Shown here one piece after another: positions 14,488-29,783 of a stretch of 64,000 bases of DNA. Positions within the stretch are counted from its first letter, which is position 1, and every line of letters starts with the position of its first letter. The position numbers were made by a program, and so were the translations under genes. The stretch is from contig VXCM01000997.1 in assembly GCA_014773175.1 (NCBI GenBank), positions 145,232 to 209,231 on the forward strand. Direction: 5' to 3'. Source of the DNA: Lucifuga dentata (lineage: Eukaryota > Chordata > Actinopteri > Ophidiiformes > Bythitidae). The notes under the pieces are model-generated. The model did no database searches. It was not told the origin of the DNA and saw nothing but the letters and a program-made list of their open reading frames with translations.

Positions 14488-17400
14488 GAATCTGACATCA
14501 ATCCTAAACTTACTGCTAATGCTGGCCCCCACCCCCACGCAAACCACATGTAGTATACATACAAAAACGTAACTGAGACAGCAAAAGAGTTTCCACTATG
14601 CAAAAAAAAGCTTTAAACCAATTAAAGGGCATACCACACACACACAGGAGTACCCAAAACACCTGAATCATGTACAGTGTATATGAGAACATATCAATAT
14701 AAGACATAAAGCCAAACAGTACCAATACAACAATAAATATACAAAGACACACAAAACACAAGTTTAAGCTACAAAAATTATTTCTTTGTCAACTATTAAA
14801 TTTATTCATACTTGTATTTCATTGTTCGTCTATTATTGGTCTTATTGTTCTGTTGTTGTACTGAGTGCAACACGAAGGCTAACCCTGCAAACACTCATTG
14901 AAGCAGGTTTTCTTTTAACACAGAACAGAATGAGCCCATAGATTAAACAGCTTTAAAAATATAATAACCAGTTCTCTTCTTAAGTGAGTGGAGCAGCCCC
15001 TCCCCTCTCATCACCACCTTGCCCTCAATAATCTCTGTTAGACACACACAACATATGTAGATGAGTGTCAGAGTTGGTGGATGAACAGCTCAGCGGGCTT
15101 CAATTTTCTTTCTGCCACTAACAGTCAGTCAGATAGATATGCAAAGTTGCCAGGACTGTCTAGCAGCCTGTGCTTGTCAGATTCACAGATAAATAGTAAA
15201 CGCAGCCAGCAAATGTGAATAGGAGGTGACGTCATGTTTCTGAGTCACTTGCATGACACACCTAGAGTCCTCTAATGACACTAGACCTCATTTCCTAACC
15301 TAGAGGCTGATCTATGACAAAGCTCACACCTCGCTAAGGGCTGTCTCAGGTTTAAACTGCTGGGGGGGTAGAATTACCATGANAAGCTCACACCTCGCTA
15401 AGGGCTGTCTCAGGTTTAAACTGCTGGGGGGGTAGAATTACCATGACAGGAGGGAACATGTTCCCAAAGCGAGGTAAAGGAGTGTAAGTTTCTCTTTAAT
15501 TTAAGTACTAGTACACAAAAAGGTGTGAACATTACAAACTCAACCAATTACAAACACCCACTCGTGCATGTAAGTGGGGGTGGACAAAACATTAGACACC
15601 TTTCAACATTAACTATGGCCTCAAAAATTACAGTTGAGTTGAATCAACACATCTCTGACATTGTCAACAAAAACTGAATATTAGAAGCTTTACAAAGGCA
15701 GGACTTATTAAAGGGCAAATTATGCCCAGGGAAACTTGGTAAGGCAGCAGTGTTGGGCTGTTGTAGAGAATTTGTGATGACATAATTAACAGCTGTGGAA
15801 GAATCGTAATGAAATCTTTGGTCATCAGTTGAAAACAGTGGTCTTCTACAGTGTTCTTACAACCAGCCTGTGACATAATTCTGTGTCAGAAATTTAGGAC
15901 CAAACTCTCACAATTTGACCACTGCTATATAAGCTGGTGACAAGTTTCTGCCTAAATAGTTTTTTCCTGCTTATTATAGCACTATGATTTACCAGGCATT
16001 CATCTGTCATCGTCATTCTGTGTGTTTTTTCCCCCTGGTGCTTATGTCATTATTTGAGTACTGATCCAATTGATTATTTCATTCCCCAACTAACTGGGGG
16101 TTATAGTTATTCAATTGAAATTAATTAATTCTCACGTTAAGGTGTTTTTAAAAAACAAAACAAAACAAAAACAAAGTTGTAAAATTCAGACACCACCATG
16201 GAGAATTGTCCCAATATTTGAGAATACTGTATGTCAATTGAGACTGGACCAGATAAAACAAATTTTATGTTTTTGTATATTGGAGGGCAGTTCCAAGAGA
16301 TATTGGTTCTCAAAGAAGCTTCTAAGAGCCACCTTCATGCATTTAGTCATCATTTACTCATTAACAAACCCAAAACAACATCCAGGTTTCATATAGCTTC
16401 TCCATTCTGCATTTCAAGTCCTTACAGTCAAACAACTGGAGTACCAAATTGTCTGGTAACATTCCCAAATTCGTTGCAATCTCATTCACCCCACCTCATG
16501 GCCACATTGAAAAAAAAAAAAAANAAAAAAAAAAAAAAGAAGAAGAAGCATTAACAACATGATTAAGATACCTGCCTCTCAAATACCTGCAAAAAGCTGC
16601 AGTGGGAGGTACTGACCAAGAGGGGGCGTTTCTTAGAAAGATTGGACAGTATAATATTTGGCAATGGCTGCCAAAAAGTAGTTACATCATTGCAGGTCAA
16701 TGAGGGAAAGTGTAATCACGACAGATGAGATGATGAAGGGATGAGACAGGGAGGAGGAAATGGGGAGGAGAGGAGGAGGAGCAGACCAGATGTTCAACTC
16801 CTGAAGATGAAATGAGTGAGACTGGCAGAAAGACGGCACACACATACACACACATATCCCTTATCAGAAACAAAGAGCATGCACAACTGGACAAACCTAA
16901 GATGCAATGAACTAAACCTATAGAATGCACAAATCTCAAATACATAAACAACAGCAGAATATAGATCTGCTAAAAATTTTGCCAATAAATGAAAAACCCG
17001 ATTGTCTTGTCAAACACCAACAGCTCAGATGGATGAAAACATTAGATGCAGCTGTACCTCCTCATCCCCTCTCTTTCCACCTCTCTCTCCTGAATATTAT
17101 GTAACCTGAGTCTCACACAAGTGCCAAAGGTAGAGCCAGAAAGAGTTACAGTATAGTGTACATGTAGACAGGCACAGAAACAGACCAGAACGCAGAGCAT
17201 GCACAAGAGAAAGAAAGCGAAAGAGACAGCAATGTGAGACGTGATAGCAGTTGTCACGAGTCATGAGGAGTCTTTTAGAGGAAAAAATATCTAAAAGAAG
17301 GCAGAAGAAGGAGAAAGAGCTAGGTGTAAGCTAGGTGTAAGAGTCAAAAAGCTGCTTAAAGAAAAGAACTGGAATCAGAGTTGCAAGACTGCAGATTATC

Positions 17401-18872
17401 AGTTTAGAAGATGAATGAAAATGTAAAAAAGAGAGAATTGGAGGAATGGATGTGTGGAGTTCAGTGCATATAAAAACAACTCTCTCCATCAAATAGTGAT
17501 GAAACTAGCAGTCATCATCTTGCATGTAGCTTGGTAAGAAACACTATGCGACAGGAACTACGTTTATCATTCAAGCATTATGCACAGCAGCCAAATGGGA
17601 TTTAGGCTGTTTAAACTAAGAGTATGTCTTGTTTCAGGGGCCTTGGAAACACCGTCAACTGGGACAGATATGGACATGTAGTGGTGGCATGTGTCATAAC
17701 AGAACATTCTCAGTGAGTCTGCGTTTGTTTGTGATCGGATGGGTGACAGTTTGAGTATGTGTATTTTGTGTATGTGTGTGTATGTTAGATTTAATCTGAG
17801 GAGAAAAAGGCTCTTGAATGACTCCCAACAGAGATTTGTGCAAATCTGGCTGTAGCTCAACTCCTCTCTTTTCAGCATCCTTTCCTCCCTTCTGCCTTCC
17901 TTCCTGTTTTCATCTTTTTCCTGCTCTTCCTCCCCATTTCAGTTCCTTATCACTGACCTGTTAACAGGCAAAGTGAACGCTAATATGTAATGTATTAAAT
18001 TATATTGTTGGCCCTTCCAATCATTATGCTTACACACAGAAACAAGAATGCCACCTTTGTATTGCAGCCCAATACAAAATGCATAACAATGTGTTTAAAA
18101 TAAATATTGTCTTGGGAAATGGGTTGTCATGGCAACAGGGAGAGGAACTAACTCTCACTGGTGGTTTGGATTTGTCTCTTGCTACTTTTAGCAAGACTTT
18201 AACACAATACTGTATGTTTGTCTTCATAAAGTGTGTGTTATTAAACACAAAAAAGGTCTCAAATGTCAGAAGGGTCTCAATTTTGTGTCTGCCAGTGTGT
18301 GTGTGTGTGTGTGTTGGGGATGGCAGAGGGCATGCAAGGCCTTGGCGCTCAGGTTAAATGAACAGGGCATTACAAGCAATGGCACACCATCTGCTCTTTG
18401 ATTCCCGGTACATTCAAATATGGGTCATCATGCACATGCACATGCACACGCACGCACGCATGCACGCACGCACACACACACACGTATTGAGATATGCATC
18501 ACAAGATACAGTAGCATCTCAGACACGTTTATGATCTAATGGTGTTCATTAATCCAATCACCACTGGACAAGATAATTCTCCAGCGAAATGTGAGACTCG
18601 TGATGCCAAAATGCACAACCCCACTTTATGGAATTGTGAACTCTTTTTTTTACTTCAGTACAGTAAACGTGTTCTTTGCTCTTGCACTATTGCACTATTT
18701 TCTATCTGCTCTTTGTCTTGTTGCCGCACTTCTTGTCTATGTGCACTATTTTAAATGTAGCACCAGGAGGTCATGGAGAAACAGCATTTCATCCCGACTG
18801 TGTACTTGTATATGGATGATTTGACAATAAAGCCTCTAATTCTGACTCAAAATAAAGATCTCTCTCTCTCTC

Positions 18873-18909
<37 letters not shown>

Positions 18910-21900
18910 GTGTTGACCCAAAACTCCTGCCAGTTAACTATTCAACAGTAAACAGATATTCAGTGAGGGTCATTGAAGCAGTGATGTGTTGAATTTCTTC
19001 CACTCACTACTTTTTGCAGTCAAAACTTTAGTGGGATCATAGCAAATCAGGGACTCACGTAATACAAGGGACATGACCCCTTTCATAACTATGTTTCACA
19101 CTAACATATTGTCCATTCCTTCTTCTTGCTCCAACTTTTTTAAAAATCCTGTTGTTTGTCTCTCTCATATATCTAATTATCACATGAAAATATAAATAAA
19201 TAGTAGATGAAAAGTGTTTGGGCTCCTTAATTGTCACTTATCTTACTTTTACTGAAGCGTCATTGAACAAGACAGTTTACATGCACATTAGCACTTTCTA
19301 ATAAATCATTTTTCTGAACATCATGTAAACACTATAATCTGATTGAAATCGGCATAAATCAAAGTTGGTATACTCCAAGTAACAGGACTAGATTATGCAC
19401 TTTTAAGTACTGTTCTCAAGCATGCATACACTCCATCATTTTGCAATCATTGTAGTCATTCTGTTCATGCATTTCCTCACCTGCTGTACCTCCTCTTTTA
19501 AGCCAATTAAGCAACATGTTGTGTACATTCAGCAAACAAGAAATTCTATTAATTACATGCATGAATATGGCTTACTGTGCATTTTTGCCTTTATCACAAT
19601 ACAAATAAAAATCAGATCACAGTGTGTGTGTGCGTGTGTGGAAACGTGCTGACTGAATTCACACAAGCTGATGTGCGGTGATGGCACTGAGGTGACAGGT
19701 GGCTTTCAACAACTGAGTGGTTTCCACTATTAATCAATTCAATCACTATCTTCCTCGCCATGTGCACTGTTCATCCATGCACTAACAGCCGCAGTAATGT
19801 ATACAGACACTGCAGAGAGGAAGCAGTAAAAGCAGCAGTAGTCTGGCTTTTGGAGGGGTCTGCGCTTTATTGGCTGCATGTTGATCATGAATTTGTGTCA
19901 AGCACGTCACGGGTCAGTTCAGTAGCTGCATTTTTTCCACCATTAATCAGAATAAAAGCTCAATCCAATCAAGATTAAAAAAAAAAAAATGCTTAATGTG
20001 TAATAGTGAAATAGCTCATTCCAAAAGCAATTCAGTCCGTTTTTTTAGAGATGACCTTAAACTTTCCCAATACATTCAAGTGATGAAGACTAAAATGTTA
20101 TTTATCTAGCATGAGAAAAAAACTGCTTTCCAATAGGTTAGAATGAGAAAGACATAGGACTAAATGAGAAGAAAATTTCCCCTAAATAAAAACAAGCATA
20201 ATAAACTCCAGTTAAAAACAAATTATGTCAAATATCATGTAACACCTCTTCTGATTGTTATTTTTTTTTATAGAGTTAGATGCGTTTTAAACATAGGGTC
20301 CTAAATTCTTTTGACTGTTTGTGTTGCAATGGTGACAGGAGAATATGTGTATCTTTGAGACTAGGGAAAGTGGAGAGGAAAACAGAAAGTTACATAAGAA
20401 TATAAGAATATCACGACCGAGCCAAGCTAACTCCATCATGCATGCTATATTAGAAGTGAGAGATAGAAAGACTTGCAGCCTGACATGAAGTAGAGATGGA
20501 TATGGAAGTCTGTTAGTCTGCGCCTGCAGCATTACGTAATAGTACTGAGGACTGCCTCATGCAAAGCTGGCACTCCCAAATATCCTATTGGTCTCTCTTA
20601 CAAATAAAAAAAACACACAAAAACAACATTTAATGACTTAGCTGCAGTAATAATCTTAAAGGGGAGAATGAAAAGGCATGTTTGGAAACACTGTAAGCAA
20701 ACAGCTGCAAGGCTCTGGCTATTAATTCAGAGACAAAAAAACATACAAAGCAAAAAAAAAAAAAAAAAANAAAAAAAAAAAAAAAAAGACACTGAACCTG
20801 CTGCTATAACCCAGATTGCAGATATGTACCTAGATTCAGGCCCACATCCTGATAGACACAAACACCCACACCTACATGGAGGTGAATGAGGTTTACAAAT
20901 TACCACAGTGGCCCTATAGTGCGTCACTGCAGAGATCTAAATTCATGGGCGCATCACTGACGCACACAGTCGCATTACCTTGCTGACAGGGCTTTCCCTG
21001 CTCAAAGTTATATGTGATGATGGGTTAATGACGCCATTGAGACTCAGAGCACAGAGCCCCGCTCTCTCAGACAAGCACAGACTGCTCTAACACCCAAATT
21101 CTCTCTGTTCTCTCTTGCACAAATGAATAGTGTCTGCATGGTTTTACATTTACACAAGTTTAGCCTATCTGCAAAGAGTGTATAGACTTGGGCATACCAG
21201 CATTATGTCTGTATCTGTTTGGTCATTTGTGTGCACATGCTGTCCTATTTTTGCCTTTGTTTGGATGAGAAAGAGATTAACCCAAAACCATCCAACCAAC
21301 TGCGACGTTACTAACACAGCAGTGAATCAATTTCATCATTTCCGAGTTGTTGTACACAGGATATTAATAGTATTTGGTTAGTTTGTTGCACTATATGTAC
21401 ACTACCAAATTGATTATGTGCTGTTTCGTGATCAGAGGTGCACTTGCATTCACACTATTCTACACACAGTATGTGGTTATGTGTCCATGACCACCTGTGG
21501 CCTTCAAGGCTGTGGTTTGAGCAGTTAGGTACAACGTGTTCTACATTTTGGTTGCATTTAAATCTGTATTAGATTTGTCTTCTTTTGATCAGATCACCCT
21601 ACTGCCTCTAGTCCCCAAGTGCCCAGAAAAGTATTTTCCTAGTTATGCAATTCCGTCTTCCGCCACTGTCTGTATTCCTCGCTGATCTGCACTGATGCCC
21701 TCTGAGTTGGCACTGACAGAGACAGCGTGCTTTCGAAAAAAGAGATGCAGCAAAATTAAGATCAAGTTCTGAACAATGGCCATGGAATAGTTATGCACTG
21801 AAAGGCTCTTCCTACATCTCTACTTCACACATTAAAGTCATACTGGCATAGTTGGTGGTCAACACACCGGGAAATGTGACTACCTGTGGTACCGGTCTGT

Positions 21901-24900
21901 AGCCTGCATGCTGATCTCTTGCAAAACAACTACTTCAAAGTGGCTTACAATGTACAAGTTCGTTTTCTTGACGTAGTTTTGATGTGGACGATGCGTCATC
22001 AGCCTTTGTTCTAAAACACATTTTTAGCTTTAGACGGAGGGAGCACATAATAATTTTTATATTGTAACTACAGAGATTGAAAGGGGTCAAAAGGGTTAAG
22101 TACTGAGTCACTTCAGAGGTTTGGACAATACAGTACCATTACTGTACTCTTGGCTTAATGCAACATGCACGTCTGCATTCCTTATTTTGTTATCTGTTAA
22201 GCCCTATATGGTCACCATAAAATCAGATAATTCTGTCAAAGGTCCTTACACTGTGTCGTAGCTGATATGTTAATGTCTCAGGCTGTGAGAACACCCACTT
22301 GTGCTCTACAGAGACCTGTACTTGATGAAAAGGGACTTTATGCTACAAAGTACAGCTCTTGGCACAGCAAGACAACCTTGTCTGCTGGGATACATGACAA
22401 AAGAGCAGCGCAACTCTGATTGTACTTTGATGACCATTCTTTGAGGTCAACACAATCTCTTTGTGAACAATGTACAGTAAGCTACAGGATGACACGATAG
22501 CTCCTGAGAGCTGACTGTGGCTGAAGATGAATTCTCAGCAGTCACCCTTCTGTCTACTCCTCTTCTCTGCTGGGGGGAGGGGAGCAGGAGGGACAGGGAG
22601 GAAAGGAGGACAAGAGGTGAGAGAGGAGGGACGATGAGTAGCGTAATGAGATGCGGGAGAGTGCAGTGCAGATGGAGGAGGCTGTGTGAATGCCAGTCAC
22701 TGCTACCGCCCCCCACTCTCAAAACACACCGATTCTTTCGTGCTTTTTCTTGCTTGTGATATAAAAGCAATGCCATTTCATCTACTCATGTGTACACATA
22801 CACACTGCACAGATCTAACTTAATGTGTCAGTTGTACAAGTGTGAAGCTGAAGTCAGAGGGTAGACTACAAGTGATGCAAGTGTGCAGGACTACAGCAAC
22901 ACCACTGACACAATAAACACATCTAAAGACAGCGTGAGGTGTGTGTCATCAGTAAATACTATTCATAGTTAATACCTCATTTAAACTGCTTAACATATTT
23001 AATGCTGCACTCACATGTTGACAGGAGAAAAACAGCCCTACCTATCTACCATTATAGCAGAATTACTGTCAACTGCTGCAGCAGACGGCAGAAGATGACG
23101 GTAGACAGGGAAACATTACCGTGGTAATTTGGTGGGATATAATTCCACGTTGGAGGATGCAATAGCATTTGATCATTTTGCACAATGTTATATAAAAGCA
23201 GGAAAGCTCTAGCTCTGGCCATTATCCTCATTTAAAGAACCAACAAGAAAGATAGGCGCTCAAATGCTAGGAGAATTCCATCTCCTAATTCTAAGGGAAC
23301 GTTTCAGTCTGCTTGACTTAATTTGCCATAAAGTTGTAATTGTTTCTTGTACAAAACTGGCTGCATCTGCACCACAAAAGAATAAGTCTCTCCTTATCCA
23401 TTTTTGACCCAAGAATAAATCAAATCCCATTCATCACTGCAGATGCAGCAAATGGAGAAAGTTGGAAAATTTTAGCTTTTGACAGCATGTTCAGCTGTCA
23501 CAGCCAGCGATGGCTGAGTTTTCCGTAGTTCTCTCATTGAAAAGAACAGAACATCTACTTTTCTGTCTACCACTCACTGTCAACATACAAGCCCAGCATG
23601 AATCATCAAACGTGTCATAAAGACATAATTACATCATTGTTAAATTCTACATACAGCTATGCCATTCTAAACAAGATATTTACAGACTGTATCATGAGTA
23701 CAGAACTACCTAACTATCAGAGTCGAATTACAAATTTAAGTTACAAATTAATACAATCAAGAATGGTTTGCACAGTCCCACACACTCCTGAGAAGAGGTC
23801 TAATCAGCCAAAATAATTGAAACATTTGTGTGAGTGGGCCATGGGTATGTGTGGGTGCAAACAGCCTCAGAACCTGCTCAGCACATTAATGGCATATTTT
23901 AGTGCTTTATCATGTTTACTGAAGCAATTCTAAATTAAGTATATTGCTTTTGCTTTGAATGTCTTTCTTATTGTGTCATAACCTCATAGCTCTCCATCTG
24001 CATCTGAGATCTTCTTTCCACTCTCCTCACTTTACAACATTCACACTCCTCACACATTCTGCATATTTCTTCTTCACCCTATTACACCTCACACAGCCTG
24101 TCTGCATTTTTCTTAAATCAGTCTTCCCTCATTTTTTTTTTACTTGCTCATACATTCCTCTGTATCTGTACTAACAATCTACAAACAGTAGTAGAATGTG
24201 AAATGTGTGGGCTTATGACTGAAACAAAGCCTGATTCATGATTTCCAAAATACTGGTTCATCCTCACAACACCAGCGTTTGTAAAACAAAAACATAATTG
24301 CACACATTTAGTCACATCAAGCAGCGGCTAGTCAAACTCAGCGGTTAAATGTATAATTTGCACTTTGTGAGTAATGGTCGTGCTGCTTCTCATTCCAGCG
24401 GTGTTATTATATTATTACCTTGAGTCAAAGTAGTGTGCGTGGTTTGTGGCCACCCCCACAGTCTGCCTGCACAAGCACTCTCGCCAAGGGCATTCAGTGT
24501 CATTCACTGAAAAAAAAAACCCACATCCACACACAAATGGCAACTACACCTCCACTGAATCTGACACAGACACACAGACTGTATTCCTGCCTCTGTGTGT
24601 AGTCAAGTGCCCACACACTCATAATCACAGGTCGGAAAAGATTTGATAATGAGATACTGTATCTTCTGATTGTCCCAGAAAAAAAAAAAAAAANAAAAAA
24701 AAAAAAAAGAAAAAACCACTGCGACACAAAAACACCATGATACACACACATACACAGATGCATTTGGTCTGTGCTCTGTTTATCATGGCCAGGCCCATCG
24801 ATCATCCGAGCTTGGTTGCCCGGGTAACCCTGTTATTATTCAAAGCACGGAGCACAAGCATGCAGAGGGAGAGGTGTGTCCGTGTGTATGTAGGTATATG

Positions 24901-27612
24901 TGTATGTGTGTGTGTTTGGGAGCGGAGATTTCCCTTGGCACACAGGAAAAGCAGCCCCTGGTCGAGGCATTTTCCTTCCTAACATTCTACATGATTTGCA
25001 TACTTATGAGGACCGATAATGCCGGACATACACACACATACATACCTGCATACACACGTATACATAATTTAAATTCTCTCCATTTCTATGGCTCATATCC
25101 CAATCATCATCACCACCACCACCACCACCACCACCACCTTCCATTTTCTTCCCTCCCTCCATGTGATTTTCATTCAGCATCCTTCCTCCTTTTCTCCACC
25201 CTGCTTGGTGCATTTCATTCAGCCTACACCCCTAGCTGCTCTCTCCCTCTCTTATTTTTCATTCACATTCTGCGGCTCTGAGGCTCATTCATAAGCAGCA
25301 CCACTCCTTACAGCAGCAAAAAGTAGGGAGGGAGAGAGAGACAGGAGGAGGGGGATGGAGGGTTGCCCCTACTGACTTACCGTCTGCTGCATGGTGAGGG
25401 CTCCCTGAAAACTGAAAACAGCCAATCCAGATGCTGAGAGGAGAGGAGGACAGAAAGAGGGATGACAAGAAGGAGAGAGGATGGGAGTTTGCATTCATCT
25501 GCCTCAACTATGCTCTACTCTACCTCCCCTCTTCCTCTTTCTTTCATTCATTCACCCATACAGCCATTCATAGATTCAACTCATTCCCCATTCACACAAC
25601 ACACCTCATCCATCATACTTTCGTAGATCTGGTGCAGGTGTATTGGCGTAAAGCACATCTAAGTTACAGACAGAATACTCTGCACAGGGTTGTTTTCCTC
25701 TGGTTGGGACCAGAGGGATGCTGCAGACAAAACAACCTTTACTGCCTTTGTTTGTTGAGCAGCTTCATTTATAACTGCATTACTCTGATTCTGACAAATT
25801 GATTTATCCAAATCAATACAACAAAAGATCAACAGATCGCTGATGCTCATTATACAGACTTTTTAAATTAAAATCTACCCTGCAAGACATATGACTAATT
25901 TTGTGAATGCAGCACTGTACCAGCTTGATTAACATAACCCCAAGAGACTGTAGAGCCTCTGCGACCATGCAATCAGAGCTTAAATAGGCCACTGTTAAAT
26001 ACATGAAACCAATATATTCTTTGAACACTGCTATGAATGAGCTGGTTGGCAGTGACAGGGGAGGAGAGAGCAGATAAGAGCTTATCTGATCCAAAGTGCT
26101 CCGCCTTCTCCGACCACAGGAAGGAAGGGCTGTAATCAATAAAAGAAAGGGCAAGTGTAAAAATGGCTGAGGCCTGTCTCTTTGTTATATTATATTTGTT
26201 ATCCTCTGAAAGCTTCCTACTCCTGAAAACTTCTGTGCTGTTGTTAAGTCAAATGGGAATGATATTTGTGCTTGAATGTGCATGAATGTGGTGTTGGTGT
26301 GATAGGTACAAGAGAGGAAGATGGACAGGAAGAGAGGCGAGGATATATGAGACCAAGTGGATGGAAAAGTGTGTGGAGTTGGTCAAGGAAAATACAGAGA
26401 GAATAACTTTACTTAAACACTGGTGCAAAATGATTGACTGATGCCCTAGAAATGATGTATTTTCTTTCAGCGGCATTACCCAATGAGACAATCTTAGATC
26501 AGACTGATACCAACTTCTGAAAGAGCTGACATAGCTCATAATATTAGCCCACCAATGGTTAGACGGAATCTCCTGAGAAAAGTATCACGCTCGACTGTTG
26601 TAAACACCTCTAATCCAGTTATAGTATATAGAGAATGATTGGCTCTGGGCACACAGGTGGAAGTCTTTGATATCCACTACTGACAAGTAGGCAAAGGGGA
26701 GAGCAAGTACATGTGAAACAATGGTCGACAAGGAAAAAGAGAAGTGAGACAGCAGGGCAGAAACAGAGGAAGTGAGGAAGCACCAGCAGGTGATGGAAGG
26801 ATAACATGGAGGATGAGAGAAGGGGAGGGGGGTAAAGTACTGTATAAACATGTAAAATGAGACACGCTGGAAGCAGACAAGAGGCGGGAGTCTATAGGAG
26901 CATACGTTATTGCTAGCATGACGACAGTGATGTAATGTTCTTTATAAAACATATAATGTCATTGTAGTCAGACACTGGGCCATACATAGCTACACAACAG
27001 CTGAATGAACGTCACAAGGATGGTTCTTGGCAATGCTTTCTCCAAATAAACACTCTTTACATCACCATCTGCCACTGAGGACATCTATTAAAAAAAAAAA
27101 CCAAAAAAAAAAACAAAACAAAACAAAAAAAAAACCACTGTTTTGGATTGACAACCATCAGCACAATTGTTAACTTTTATTTGTTACAGCCCAAAATCGT
27201 ACAGTTTGTAGCGTGAACTCTGTGCAGTGGATGAGCCAAACAGAGAAGCCAATTTATTGTTCATAAGAGGCCAAAACTTAAAGACTGGAAATAGACTTTA
27301 CAGAAAATTTCAGGGTGTGGATGTATGTACATTCATGTTCTGAGTAAATTTCAGCAATATCAAAGTAAGCTGTTGCCAAATGCTTCAAGTAAAACTAGTT
27401 CTAGTGCAACAATAAACACTAACACAGCATTAACACTAACTACACACACTTACACTACGTGTGCAAAGTCTTCACTAACCCCTTAAGCCACTGTGGGTGT
27501 TTCTGATCTAAAGGTAGAGATGCTGTATCATTTCCCATGTGCCAGGTGCAACGATGTTAACTTGTAGAGAACATGACATATTAGGCAGCTTAATACTCCC
27601 AAGACCCCCCAT

Positions 27613-27654
<42 letters not shown>

Positions 27655-29015
27655 TACCCATATCTTTGCCTCACACTACAGGTCATTACATCACAACCCA
27701 GAGCTGCGGGGAACAGGACATGAGCACTGACCACTGGGAGATGTAGAGCCATTACATCATTGAAAGCAGCTCGGGGCAGCTCGTACACCAATGAGCTGTG
27801 GCTGTGTGGAGGGCTTGAACTGGACCGTGTGTGAGCTGATCATTACTAATGCTTGGGAAAGTTGCTAACGCATACACAGGTCAGGCAGAGGGTCAGGGAC
27901 TGCCCGACGCAGTGCTGAAAAACTAACAACCCCAGGACTTGGTCCAGTCAGTAATGAGCACAGTTATGTCACATTATAGGGCTGCATAGGATACACAGCC
28001 TTGGTGGTACAGTAGATCTTTTCCTCGCTGTCCTGTTAATAATGGTCCTTGAGAATGTTGTATAATGCTTTATTTAAGGAAGAAATTAAAGAGATATAGG
28101 CCTGTTTATAAGCCATAACAGCTTAACATTTGTTCATCTTCAGTGTAAGCGCATACTGACATGATATAACGTACTAGTGGCAGATTTTTTTCTATTTATC
28201 CATATAATTTCTCGCTGACAGGATATACTGCACTCCCAACAACTTCCTCCCTAAAAGCACTGAAAGCAGAAAGAACACAGACCTAATGTCACTGGATCTC
28301 TAATGCTGCATTTTGTTGTAACCTCAGAATTCTGAATTTCTGACTCCGAACTGGGAAAAGTCAAAGAAAGCACACTCTCAACTCGGAATTCCGAGTCAGA
28401 AAGTCAAACAAGCTTTCCCAACCCTGAGTTCAGTATTGCCATCATTTCAAAATGGCTGCTCAAAAACAGTAATTTCTTCATTTATTAATTAACATTTACA
28501 AGAATTGTCTTTAAATCAATTAGCATGCAGACACAATAACTCATTAAACATTTAACACTGGCAATGTAGTAGCGTTTTGAAAAGGCAAATTGCTCATAAA
28601 TGTGAAACTTAGCTTATTTTGGACTGACAGAGCAAACAAAAGTTTCCATGTCGTCTCCCACTTTGTTTAGCTCAAATGTATGGTGGTTGTAAATGACGTA
28701 ATTATGTAAATGACATAATTATGTAAATGACACAAATTACAACTTCCCAGTTCTGAGGCACAACAAACACAACATAAGTTAGTGTCTGTGTGGGCAATGC
28801 ATCCTTATAATAGGATACGCTTTATGACCTTGTTGATCACTAGGCATGGGGACCAATCATGAGATCCCCTTTTCAAAATCAATCCTCATGTAAAGATAGG
28901 GATATTAAGTATTTTGTTGACTTTTTTAGAAAAGGAAATGTTCATTTGATGCTGAAAAGTGGAGAAGATAGGACGTTAGGACAAGATAATTACAGGACAA
29001 GAACTACACTCCTTG

Positions 29016-29060
<45 letters not shown>

Positions 29061-29078
29061 AAAGANCTACACTCCTTG

Positions 29079-29123
<45 letters not shown>

Positions 29124-29733
29124 AAAGAGCAAATATGCATGCCAGCACCACTTATTATGCCAGAAAATCAGTTAGCAAGTAAGAGGAATACAAAGACAAG
29201 AAGGACAAGTAAGTGAGAGTGGGTATTGAAGAACACAGAGGAAACTACAGATAAAAGGACTAACAAAGCAAAACTAGATGGCAAAACTTTCTCTTTGTGC
29301 TATTCAGATCAGTTTGATGGAAATGAAAATGAGACAGCAAACCTAATTTGATATTTACCTCCTTTCCATCTCTCTTTATCAAATTGTACTGTAAATCATT
29401 CACTATATTTTCCTACATCTTCCCGTCTCTCCGCCTCGCTATGCTCCAGTTCCCATACACTGATGGTAATCCATTGTGTCATTTCATACAAGCCAGTACT
29501 TTCTGATTTACAGACCTGTCAAGTGAGGATAAGTGAGAAATGTGTGAAACCATGGCAGGCGTTGTCCATTCGTGATGATGCTTAAGTGCTTTCAAGATCT
29601 CTTAATGTGTCAGTAAAACACGTGAGGTTCACTCACACATCTATACAGTAGGCTTCCCTGTATCTAACTATTTCTGTGACGTGTTGTAGATGAAGACAGC
29701 AGCACGTGCCAGTGACAGAAACATGTGATGGTG

Positions 29734-29783
<50 letters not shown>

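Noticed and set aside
24670..25281. 203-codon plus-strand ORF
   Set aside because: It crosses a poly-A tract with N and a CAC repeat, and its composition is low-complexity throughout.
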